Assembly: GCA_030750665.1 (NCBI GenBank)
Contig: JASMHR010000003.1
Location: 1-52,922 of the forward strand
DNA length: 52,922 nucleotides
Direction: 5' to 3'
Source: Candidatus Poseidoniaceae archaeon
GTDB taxonomy: Archaea; Thermoplasmatota; Poseidoniia; Poseidoniales; Poseidoniaceae
Shown: positions 45,661-52,922 of the stretch, piece after piece
Layout: each line of letters opens with the position of its first letter
How positions within the stretch are numbered: the first letter of the stretch is position 1
Notes under the pieces: model-generated
The model's database searches: none
The model's input: only the letters and a program-made list of their open reading frames with translations
What the model was told of the DNA's origin: nothing
Program-made: the position numbers and the translations under genes

Positions 45661-47519
45661 CAGGAGGTGATAGATTGGCGCGCAAGAAGGAGAAACTCAA
45701 GGTCAATCTTGAACTTCCAAAGAACGACACGACGATGACCAAATTGTATCTCATTCTCGGATTAGGGATGATATTAGGAATCTCGAGCATAGGTTTCTGG
45801 TTCATCAATTCGCCATTCTTACCTACTCCTAATGGGCAGCCAATGTTCATCAATATCGCTTGTGGTTGGGATCCTACCTTTCAACCCGATCTTGATTCGA
45901 ATGAATCATGTGACCTGATGCATGATGAGCCACAAGTTTCAGTCTTCGAAGCACCTCAGCCATGGAAAAAGGTCTTGGCAGAAGGACAGAGATTCACTGC
46001 TCCAGGATTATTACCTGAAGAACGAGGAAATTATTCCGGGCAACTAACTCAAGCTTTTGAATTGAAATGTGAAGCTAAAGCCGATGTTGAACTTCCGTAT
46101 ACCTTGGAGTTATGGGATTCTGAAAAGAATGTGATTGCTTCGAAACAGGATGGCATCACCAATCGTGGAGGTTGCAGTCTGAAACATGACCATGTAGAAC
46201 CTGGAGAGGAGTATTCGTACGTATTGTATTCCAATGACCCTGGGGGAGAGAAAATACGTGAGTTCACCTTTTCCTTGCATATCGAGGTCTATGATGGGGT
46301 TCCAGAGTACATGAACAACAAATCTCTGTGGCTGGGACCTGAGTTGGACCTTGGAATTACCTCATTCCGCCCCACATTATTCCTGAATTTCTTTGGTTTG
46401 GGGATATTTATTGCATTCTTCCCTGCTTCTTATTATTGGGATGGGGTAAAGAATCGAATCAATTCGATGGAAGATAAGTTCCCTGATTTTCTGCGAGACA
46501 TGGCTGAATACTGGAAAGGAGGTTTGTCGATGAACGTCGCGGTTCAAACTTTAGCCAGTTCGGAATATGGGGCCTTGAATGACGAAGTCAAGAAGATGGC
46601 CGATCAATTATCTTGGGGCGTAGCCTTCGGTGACGTAATGCAATTGTTCGCGGACCGTGTTGGGACTCCTCTAGTGAAGCGAGCGATCAGTCTGATTCAA
46701 GAAGCCAACAAAGCGGGTGGAAAGATTTCAGATATTCTAGTGACCGCAGCCAATGACAGCCGTGAGATCAAGTTCTTGGAAGGTGAGAGAAAACGAGCCA
46801 TCGCCTCCTATATCGCAGTCATTTGGGTTTCATACATGGTTTTCTTGGGGGTCATCGTGGTATTGGGCAAGGTTTTCATTCCCGCGATCGCAAGTTCCAA
46901 TTCTGGTGACGACGAAGGTGGAGAAGGAGATGATGGATCAGCGAAACTTGGGAACATGGAGATCAGAGCCATAGATCCACTATTCTTCCTGATGGTCTTC
47001 TATTACGGTGTCACTCTACAGGCTGTCGGCAATGGCTGCATGGCTGGTTTGATGGCCACGGGGAGATTAAGTTCGGGAATGAAACACGCTGGAATGATGA
47101 TTGTTCTTGCTTCATTAGCTTTCAATTTCGTTGTTTTCGCACCTGAATTGATTGGTATTCAACCCCCAGAGGAAATAGATGTCAGGGCTGGAACCTTTGA
47201 GCCAACGATGAGTATTCAGAACACTGCGCCCATAGCAACAAATTTGATGCTGTTACCCGCTACTCCAACGAATAGTGATGATTTGGAAGTCTCGTACGCA
47301 TACTATGATGAGGACAACCACCCAGAAGAAGGGACTGAGATACGTTGGTACCGTAACGGAAATGAAGTTATTGTTTGGAGTGAACTAACTACTATTCCTG
47401 CTTCAGAGACTCAGGTTGGGGACAGCATCTACTACATCATCAGGCCAAGTGATGGCATCGAATTGGGTTCCTATACAAGTCTACTTGATGACCAAGAAGC
47501 AGTCACGGTGGTGGCATGA
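45657..47519 (+). CDS. FlaJ/TadC (T2SSF)-like membrane protein 2 with extracytoplasmic domains
   Basis: 620 aa; DKFPDFLRDMAEYWKGGLSMNVAVQTLASSEYGALNDEVKKMADQLSWGVAFGDVMQLFADRVGTPLVKRAISLIQEANKAGG; long region between TM1 and TM2, and C-terminal Ig-like TPTNSDDLEVSYAYYDEDNHPEEGTEIRWYRNGNEV. Confidence 0.85.
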   Translation: MTGGDRLARKKEKLKVNLELPKNDTTMTKLYLILGLGMILGISSIGFWFINSPFLPTPNGQPMFINIACGWDPTFQPDLDSNESCDLMHDEPQVSVFEAPQPWKKVLAEGQRFTAPGLLPEERGNYSGQLTQAFELKCEAKADVELPYTLELWDSEKNVIASKQDGITNRGGCSLKHDHVEPGEEYSYVLYSNDPGGEKIREFTFSLHIEVYDGVPEYMNNKSLWLGPELDLGITSFRPTLFLNFFGLGIFIAFFPASYYWDGVKNRINSMEDKFPDFLRDMAEYWKGGLSMNVAVQTLASSEYGALNDEVKKMADQLSWGVAFGDVMQLFADRVGTPLVKRAISLIQEANKAGGKISDILVTAANDSREIKFLEGERKRAIASYIAVIWVSYMVFLGVIVVLGKVFIPAIASSNSGDDEGGEGDDGSAKLGNMEIRAIDPLFFLMVFYYGVTLQAVGNGCMAGLMATGRLSSGMKHAGMMIVLASLAFNFVVFAPELIGIQPPEEIDVRAGTFEPTMSIQNTAPIATNLMLLPATPTNSDDLEVSYAYYDEDNHPEEGTEIRWYRNGNEVIVWSELTTIPASETQVGDSIYYIIRPSDGIELGSYTSLLDDQEAVTVVA

Positions 47520-47977
47520 AATCGCTTATCGATTCTGATGAGAAGGCGCAGATTCACGTCCTTGAGATGTTGACACTGTTCTGGCTGTTCTTCATGTCGG
47601 CGATATTCGTGTTGCGTATCGATGTCCCAGATCCACCTTCTGCTGCTACGGATGCAACTTTGGAACTCTCTGGAGAGGATGCGATTAGAATGGCAAGGGC
47701 AGAACTCCCTCTCAACTCAAGTGCTGCTGATTCGCTATTGGTGGAGCATCTTGCTGATAGAAATCTAGATTCAGCCTGTGACTTGATACTCGACGGTCTG
47801 GGTGCGACTGTGGATGGAAGGTGTTGGTTGGCCATGGATGGTTCAGCATCCGAGGTTCATGGGGGCTCCACTTCACCACTTGGGCGAACTGAAACAGTTC
47901 ATGCAATGCTACAGCAGGGCCCACACCTATGGACCATTTCACTTGATGTCTGGCACCGAGGAGGTGGCTCTTCATGA
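47516..47977 (+). CDS. Pilin-like small membrane protein A
   Basis: 153 aa; SDEKAQIHVLEMLTLFWLFFMSAIFVL resembles a class III (type IV pilin) signal segment; ATGA overlaps both sides. Confidence 0.65.
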   Translation: MKSLIDSDEKAQIHVLEMLTLFWLFFMSAIFVLRIDVPDPPSAATDATLELSGEDAIRMARAELPLNSSAADSLLVEHLADRNLDSACDLILDGLGATVDGRCWLAMDGSASEVHGGSTSPLGRTETVHAMLQQGPHLWTISLDVWHRGGGSS

Positions 47978-48426
47978 AGAAACATTCAGTTGTTGACAGA
48001 GACTCAGATTCTTCTGAAGCGGGTCAGATGCTGTTGGCAGCAGGAATGGTTCTGCTGATGTCATTGTTGTCGATGGCAGTATATGGGGTGAAATTGGCGG
48101 GATTGGGAACCCCTCATGACTCAACTGAAGATGCTCTCATCGATGTTGCCAAAGAACTGCAGCGTGACTTTTCACCATTGCTGGAGCAACGCACCTTGAA
48201 TCGAATCGATGCCGGAATGGATTGGCAAGAAGCAGCAGAGAGTGCACTTTCTGCGACCCATGATGATCTGTTGCATCATGGAGAGATAAGAGGAGTGGAG
48301 ATCAAGATGTTGCAGATGAATGTGAGTAATGTGAGTGGCCAATTGACATTGACTGCTGTTGCTGGTCTCTCGGATTCCAAGGCGATGTTGGAGATTCCTT
48401 TGAGTGCTGAATTCACGGTTCAGTGA
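47974..48426 (+). CDS. Pilin-like small membrane protein B
   Basis: 150 aa; SSEAGQMLLAAGMVLLMSLLSMAVYGVKLAG N-terminal hydrophobic segment after charged residues; coupled to preceding gene. Confidence 0.6.
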   Translation: MKKHSVVDRDSDSSEAGQMLLAAGMVLLMSLLSMAVYGVKLAGLGTPHDSTEDALIDVAKELQRDFSPLLEQRTLNRIDAGMDWQEAAESALSATHDDLLHHGEIRGVEIKMLQMNVSNVSGQLTLTAVAGLSDSKAMLEIPLSAEFTVQ

Positions 48427-48465
48427 ACATCAATACATCCAGTAGGAGTTGGATGCATATTACGT

Positions 48466-49140
48466 TCATCTAGCTCTTCGAGCCTCATTCCACTGTAGGT
48501 CCAACCAATGTTTGATTCGGTCGACAGGGTCAGCAACCTGACTCGGATCCATTGTTTCCCAACCTTTCATCACACTGAGATCGAGAAGTCCCTTCTGTAT
48601 GGCACGGATCCTGTCAAATGCCGCGATATAGCGATCGGCTCGTCTCCATGAGTTGGCATCTCTTTCTTTGAGCATGGAGATATGTTGATCTTCTATCTCG
48701 ACTTTCATGATGAAACCAATCGCCAAACCTCCACTCTCACGCCACTCCTCTAGCCAGCGATTATCAGGCATCAAGTGGACACCTTCAACCAGAAGGTCGA
48801 TTCCTTCTCTTCGTCCTCGGGAGATAGTAGCATCGATTCCAGCCTCGACAACGGAACACGAATCTTTCCAGTCAAGAACGGGGTCTCCTGATTCACCGGT
48901 AGCGAAGGAGGAACGATGTAGTCTCGGAATTCGATGCTCAGGGTCACTCGCCCTCATGATTTCTCGAATGGCATCTGTAGACATGATTCTAGAGAATTCA
49001 AGGCGTTGTGCAGCCTCAATGGAGACGGTTGATTTTCCCACTCCAGTAGTTCCAGCAATCAATACCAAGCGGGGAGGTCTCTTGTGTTGTCCCGCCACCG
49101 CAGAAGCATGCATTCCAATACGTTCAGCCATGCTCCTCAT
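48466..49140 (-). CDS. P-loop kinase, 2-phosphoglycerate kinase-like
   Basis: 224 aa; RLVLIAGTTGVGKSTVSIEAAQRLEFSRIMSTDAIREIMR...DLLVEGVHLMPD. Confidence 0.7.
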   Translation of the reverse strand: MRSMAERIGMHASAVAGQHKRPPRLVLIAGTTGVGKSTVSIEAAQRLEFSRIMSTDAIREIMRASDPEHRIPRLHRSSFATGESGDPVLDWKDSCSVVEAGIDATISRGRREGIDLLVEGVHLMPDNRWLEEWRESGGLAIGFIMKVEIEDQHISMLKERDANSWRRADRYIAAFDRIRAIQKGLLDLSVMKGWETMDPSQVADPVDRIKHWLDLQWNEARRAR

Positions 49141-49202
49141 TCTTCGCTATTGAACCAGCCTTTCAATTCCTTCGTTCAAATTGCGGCAGCGACAGACCTT
49201 TC

Positions 49203-50672
49203 ATGGCGATGGTAGTGGCCAGCAACATGTCAGATGACAGGATGATGTGGCTAGATGGGGAATGGTGCTCTGCAGCCAGTGGTGAGGTCACTGAGGTTTG
49301 CAATCCAGCAGATAGTTCAGTATTGTGTACAGTTCCACGTGCTGATGAAGTAGATGTGCAGAGGGCAGTCAATGCTTCACAACAGGCATTGGCTTCCAAG
49401 GAATGGGCGTTGATGGACCCTGCACAGCGTGGAAGAATCCTACAGAAGATGGCTGCAGCAACCTATGCTGCTTCAAAGGATTTAGCAAAACTGGAGTCTC
49501 AGAACAATGGGAAGACATTCCGTGAAGCCCTTGGTGAAATTCGCTTTGCAGGCTGGACGTTGGAATACTTCGCTGGATGGTCGGACAAGATTGAGGGCCA
49601 GACCGTGCCCGTTCCGGGGAATCGTCTCAATTACACTCTTCGTCAACCATTGGGAGTGACCGCTCATATCATTCCGTGGAATTTTCCTTTGCAATTGGCT
49701 ATTCGTTCGATTGCTCCTGCACTAGCTGCGGGTTGCACAGTCATAGCCAAGCCAGCCAGCTTGACACCGATTTCTTTGTTGGCTTGGTGCGAAGTCATTG
49801 AGGAATGTGGTCTGCCGAATGGTGTGCTACAGGTGATAACAGGTCCAGGTGGAAAGATTGGAGATGCATTGGCAGGCTCTGCTGGAGTTGATGGAATTGT
49901 CCTGACTGGAGGGGTTCCGACCGGCAAGGCAGTCATGCAGAAGGCAGCTGAGAATCTAACTCCGGTAACACTCGAACTGGGAGGGAAAGGATGTAATGTT
50001 GTTTTCTCGGATGCTAATCTCAAATACTGTGCGAAGGCCATTTGTTTTGGTATCTTCATGAATGCAGGTCAGATGTGCTGGGCAGGTTCCAGATTAGTGG
50101 TTCACGAAGATGTCGCCGATGAGTTGATTCAATTGATTGTTGATGAAGTCTCCAAGTGGCCGGTTGGCCCCGGACTCTCAGAAGGAGTACGAATCGGCAG
50201 TCTGGTTTCCAAATCGCACCGTCAGTCAGTCCTCGACCTGCTAGAGAAAGGGTTGGCAGAAGGAGGTGAGTTGGTGACCGGCGGCGGCAGTCCCGACGGT
50301 GAATTGGAGGCTGGAGCATTCATGGAGCCAACCATTGTCAAAGGGGTAGGAATGAATGATATCCTGTTCAAGGAGGAATTATTTGGTCCTGTACTATCAG
50401 TCACTACATTCACTGAGGATAAAGAAGCCCTTGAATTGGCCAATGCCACTGATTTTGGTCTACTCAATGGAATCTGGACACAGAACCTAGGTAGGGCTCA
50501 CAAGATGGCGCGAGATATCAAGTCGGGAATGGTTTCGATCAATGAATACCCAATCACCTTCCCTCAGACTGCCTTCACAGGTTGGAAGGCAAGTGGTATC
50601 GGGGTCGAACAGTCGGCTGAAGCGATGAATTTCTATACCCGCATCAAGAATGTGAATGTGAATCTGGGATGA
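49203..50672 (+). CDS. NAD-dependent aldehyde dehydrogenase
   Basis: 489 aa; IIPWNFPLQLAIRSIAPALAAGCTVIAKPAS, VTLELGGKGCNVVFSDAN, NAGQMCWAGSRLVV, FKEELFGPVLSV. Confidence 0.95.
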   Translation: MAMVVASNMSDDRMMWLDGEWCSAASGEVTEVCNPADSSVLCTVPRADEVDVQRAVNASQQALASKEWALMDPAQRGRILQKMAAATYAASKDLAKLESQNNGKTFREALGEIRFAGWTLEYFAGWSDKIEGQTVPVPGNRLNYTLRQPLGVTAHIIPWNFPLQLAIRSIAPALAAGCTVIAKPASLTPISLLAWCEVIEECGLPNGVLQVITGPGGKIGDALAGSAGVDGIVLTGGVPTGKAVMQKAAENLTPVTLELGGKGCNVVFSDANLKYCAKAICFGIFMNAGQMCWAGSRLVVHEDVADELIQLIVDEVSKWPVGPGLSEGVRIGSLVSKSHRQSVLDLLEKGLAEGGELVTGGGSPDGELEAGAFMEPTIVKGVGMNDILFKEELFGPVLSVTTFTEDKEALELANATDFGLLNGIWTQNLGRAHKMARDIKSGMVSINEYPITFPQTAFTGWKASGIGVEQSAEAMNFYTRIKNVNVNLG

Positions 50673-50676
50673 TTGC

Positions 50677-51456
50677 ATGGCCATCGAGATATCTTCAGAA
50701 GATGGAGTCGCAATCATTCGAATGACAGGCGAGACAGCGTCGAATTCCTTCTCCAGAGAATCGATGAGGAATATCGTTGAGGCCATAGATTCCGTATTGA
50801 GCGACAATGATGTTCGTGCTGCGGTATTGACCGGAGAGGGTAGATTCTTCAGTGCAGGGGCGGACATCCGAGGTTTTCAAGATGCAATTGATGATGGTAG
50901 CATTACTTCTTTCATCCATGACTTGACTGGGATGTTGCATCCTCTTATTCTACGCATGAGGCGTTCATCCAAGATTCTGGTTGCGGCAATCAATGGGGCA
51001 GCCGCAGGAGGAGGGCTTGGTTTAGCACTGGCTTGTGATGCAAGAATAGTCGGTGCGGATGCCAAATTAGCCGCCTCCTATGCCGGAATTGGTTTATCTC
51101 CAGATGGGGGCACCACATGGCTGCTTCCTCGATTGGTTGGGGATCAGGCAAGCAAGCGCTTCTTCCTCGAGAATCAGGTCTGGAATTCTGAAGAAGCTCT
51201 TTGGCACGGAGCGGTGGACCATCATGTCTCGAATGAAGAATTGATATCCAAGGCAGTTGAAGTGGCAAGAACATGGTCAAGATGGGGAGCACATACGCGT
51301 GAGGCGACCAAGCACCTTCTCGACGTCCAGACCACGCAAGACCTTGAGGTTCACTTGAGTCATGAGCGGCTTCTTATCGAGGCAGCCGGAATAACTGAAG
51401 ATTTTGCAGAAGGTGTTGATGCCTTTCTCAACAAGAGAGAGCCCGATTTCATCTAA
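50677..51456 (+). CDS. Enoyl-CoA hydratase/isomerase family protein
   Basis: 259 aa; VLTGEGRFFSAGADIRGF, AAAGGGLGLALACDARIVGADAKLAASYAGIGLSPDGGTTWLLPRLVG. Confidence 0.93.
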   Translation: MAIEISSEDGVAIIRMTGETASNSFSRESMRNIVEAIDSVLSDNDVRAAVLTGEGRFFSAGADIRGFQDAIDDGSITSFIHDLTGMLHPLILRMRRSSKILVAAINGAAAGGGLGLALACDARIVGADAKLAASYAGIGLSPDGGTTWLLPRLVGDQASKRFFLENQVWNSEEALWHGAVDHHVSNEELISKAVEVARTWSRWGAHTREATKHLLDVQTTQDLEVHLSHERLLIEAAGITEDFAEGVDAFLNKREPDFI

Positions 51457-51458
51457 TG

Positions 51459-51752
51459 TCATTCAGACAGTTCGCTCCGAAGGTATCCCAGAATCAAATC
51501 TTTGCTAACAGGTCCGAAGTTGTGACTGTCTTCACTGGCCAACGGGTCAGGATTATCTCCTTGCAGAATATATCGGCCTTGCTTCGTCGCAATAATTCTC
51601 TTGACTACCGTAATCGTTGGTTTCAGAGGGTGTTGTGCTACCACTATATCGTCAATCTGGAGAACCGAATCTCCAATTGCTTTGAACTCTATCTCATCAC
51701 CATCTTTGAGAGTCGGCCACATACTATCGCCGCGGATGACGACGGTAATCAT
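51459..51752 (-). CDS. sodX: S26-type signal peptidase, probable NiSOD maturation protease
   Basis: 97 aa; RGDSMWPTLKDGDEI (catalytic Ser) and VVKRIIA (catalytic Lys), GDNPDPLASEDSHNFGPVSKDLILG; directly downstream of sodN. Confidence 0.85.
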   Translation of the reverse strand: MITVVIRGDSMWPTLKDGDEIEFKAIGDSVLQIDDIVVAQHPLKPTITVVKRIIATKQGRYILQGDNPDPLASEDSHNFGPVSKDLILGYLRSELSE

Positions 51753-51761
51753 TCACTCAAC

Positions 51762-52265
51762 TCAAGAAGCGCGAATCCAAGGGACATCACGTTCCTTGGC
51801 TGCCCAGAACATGTAATGGATGACTTCGATGGCATCCATCAATTCCTGTGCATGGGCTGAGGAGACCTCTACCTTGCATGCACTGCATAATTTTGCGGCC
51901 TTCCAGAAGGTTTGATGAAGATCTGGAATCGATTCTAGATGCTGTGGCTTGAAGAAGTCGGTCCAAAGGACCAGTAGTTCCTTCTTGCATTTCTGTGCCT
52001 CCTCTTCCTTGATTGCGGCATAGCGACTCATGGTGTTGAGATATGCTGCCATTGCTGCTCCATCGTCAGTGTCTGGACAAACCAGTCCAAGCATCTTGTT
52101 GGTCATCGATTGCACGGCTTCACCAGCCACACGTGCGCTGGCAGGGTCGTATACTCCACATGGACCGTCGCAGTGGGCAGAGGCTTCAATTTTCATCTCT
52201 TCAGAGGGCATGGGCAACGCAGCAGGATTCTGCATATCAAGATGTGTGTGGTAATGGGAATCCAA
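51762..52265 (-). CDS. sodN: Nickel superoxide dismutase
   Basis: 167 aa; Ni-hook motif HCDGPCGVYDPASARVAGEAVQSM after an N-terminal pro-segment, then the four-helix-type sequence typical of NiSOD. The true start may be the internal Met at 52235. Confidence 0.92.
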   Translation of the reverse strand: MDSHYHTHLDMQNPAALPMPSEEMKIEASAHCDGPCGVYDPASARVAGEAVQSMTNKMLGLVCPDTDDGAAMAAYLNTMSRYAAIKEEEAQKCKKELLVLWTDFFKPQHLESIPDLHQTFWKAAKLCSACKVEVSSAHAQELMDAIEVIHYMFWAAKERDVPWIRAS

Positions 52266-52412
52266 TCAATCGCATCATTGAAGATAGATGAACCATTTGC
52301 CGTCAATATGTCGTATGATGAAGTTGGTTCAATCTGCCCGGCTTGTGGCTTCAATATCGGGGTATTTGTCCCCGGAACTCCATGTCCCCATTGCGGTGAA
52401 CCTTTGCTCTGA
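52254..52412 (+). CDS. Small zinc-ribbon protein (52 aa)
   Basis: MGIQSIASLKIDEPFAVNMSYDEVGSICPACGFNIGVFVPGTPCPHCGEPLL; two CPxCG knuckles; divergent from sodN. Confidence 0.55.
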   Translation: MGIQSIASLKIDEPFAVNMSYDEVGSICPACGFNIGVFVPGTPCPHCGEPLL

Positions 52413-52421
52413 ATTTCGGTT

Positions 52422-52922
52422 TCAGAGTTCACGTTCTTCTGCTGAGCCAGTAGACCAATCATAGATTCCCGTTCCGCTCTTTTTCCCAAGGTCTCCTTGA
52501 GAGACCAACCTTTCCAACAATGGATGGGGGGCGTAGGAGTCATCATTGAAGGAGCGCTGTAGATTGAGTAGGATATCTCTCCTTACATCAAGCCCTACGA
52601 GATCAGTCAATTCTAGCGGCCCCATTGGATGGCGATACCCAAGTCGCATTGCGGTATCGATATCCTTGGCACTGGCTACACCATCTGCCAACATGCGAAT
52701 GGCTTCGTTTCCTAGAACAACCCCGAGTCTTGAAGTGGCGAAACCAGGAATGTTCTTGACTAGAATACAGGTTTTCCCCATACCTTCTCCGGCCTGTTCA
52801 ACAATGGCAATGGTCTCATCAGAAGTAAGATCATGACGAACCAACTCAAGGAGTTTCATCAATGGCACGGGATTGAAGAAATGCATGCCTATGACGCGAG
52901 ATGGGTCGCCGACCACGGAAGC
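52422..52922 (-). CDS. 3-hydroxyacyl-CoA dehydrogenase (5' end beyond window)
   Basis: VGDPSRVIGMHFFNPVPLMKLLELVRHDLTSDET..NIPGFATSRLGVVLGNEAIRMLADGVASAKDIDTAMRLGYRHPMGPLELTDLVGLD. Confidence 0.93.
   Translation of the reverse strand, partial: ASVVGDPSRVIGMHFFNPVPLMKLLELVRHDLTSDETIAIVEQAGEGMGKTCILVKNIPGFATSRLGVVLGNEAIRMLADGVASAKDIDTAMRLGYRHPMGPLELTDLVGLDVRRDILLNLQRSFNDDSYAPHPLLERLVSQGDLGKKSGTGIYDWSTGSAEEREL

Noticed and set aside
1-52922. Mobile element, prophage or restriction/defence island
   Set aside because: No transposase, integrase, phage structural, restriction-modification or CRISPR-Cas gene recognised; gene content is core-like.

Overview
Gene-dense chromosomal window of about 53 kb from an archaeon. 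Informational genes are archaeal: the L7Ae-S28e-L24e-Ndk-aIF5B operon, deoxyhypusine synthase, and a stand-alone Bud32. Secreted proteins with TSP3 repeats and a C-terminal 'PPGW.EEQWKWYGHEWL' motif suggest a marine Euryarchaeota/Poseidoniales (MGII)-like genome; this taxonomic placement is inference. I recognise about 48 probable protein genes and two tRNAs (Ile-GAU, Gly-GCC). I see no rRNA, CRISPR array or transposase. Most genes are housekeeping. The regions most worth a second look are: (1) a five-gene, translationally coupled type IV pilus/Tad-like secretion cluster (43.08-48.43 kb) with two different FlaJ/TadC-like membrane proteins, one carrying large predicted extracytoplasmic domains; (2) a MoxR / ParA / RHH / small-protein cluster (10.8-13.46 kb) resembling a SegAB-type partition module, with inverted repeats between parA and rhh, convergent with a TSP3 membrane protein and a giant coiled-coil protein with a Pro-rich tail; (3) a nickel superoxide dismutase plus SodX-type maturation peptidase pair (51.46-52.27 kb); (4) a 47-aa single-TM ORF missing from the supplied ORF track; (5) a G11 homopolymer inside a LOG-family gene. 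All calls come from reading the sequence; no database search was run.
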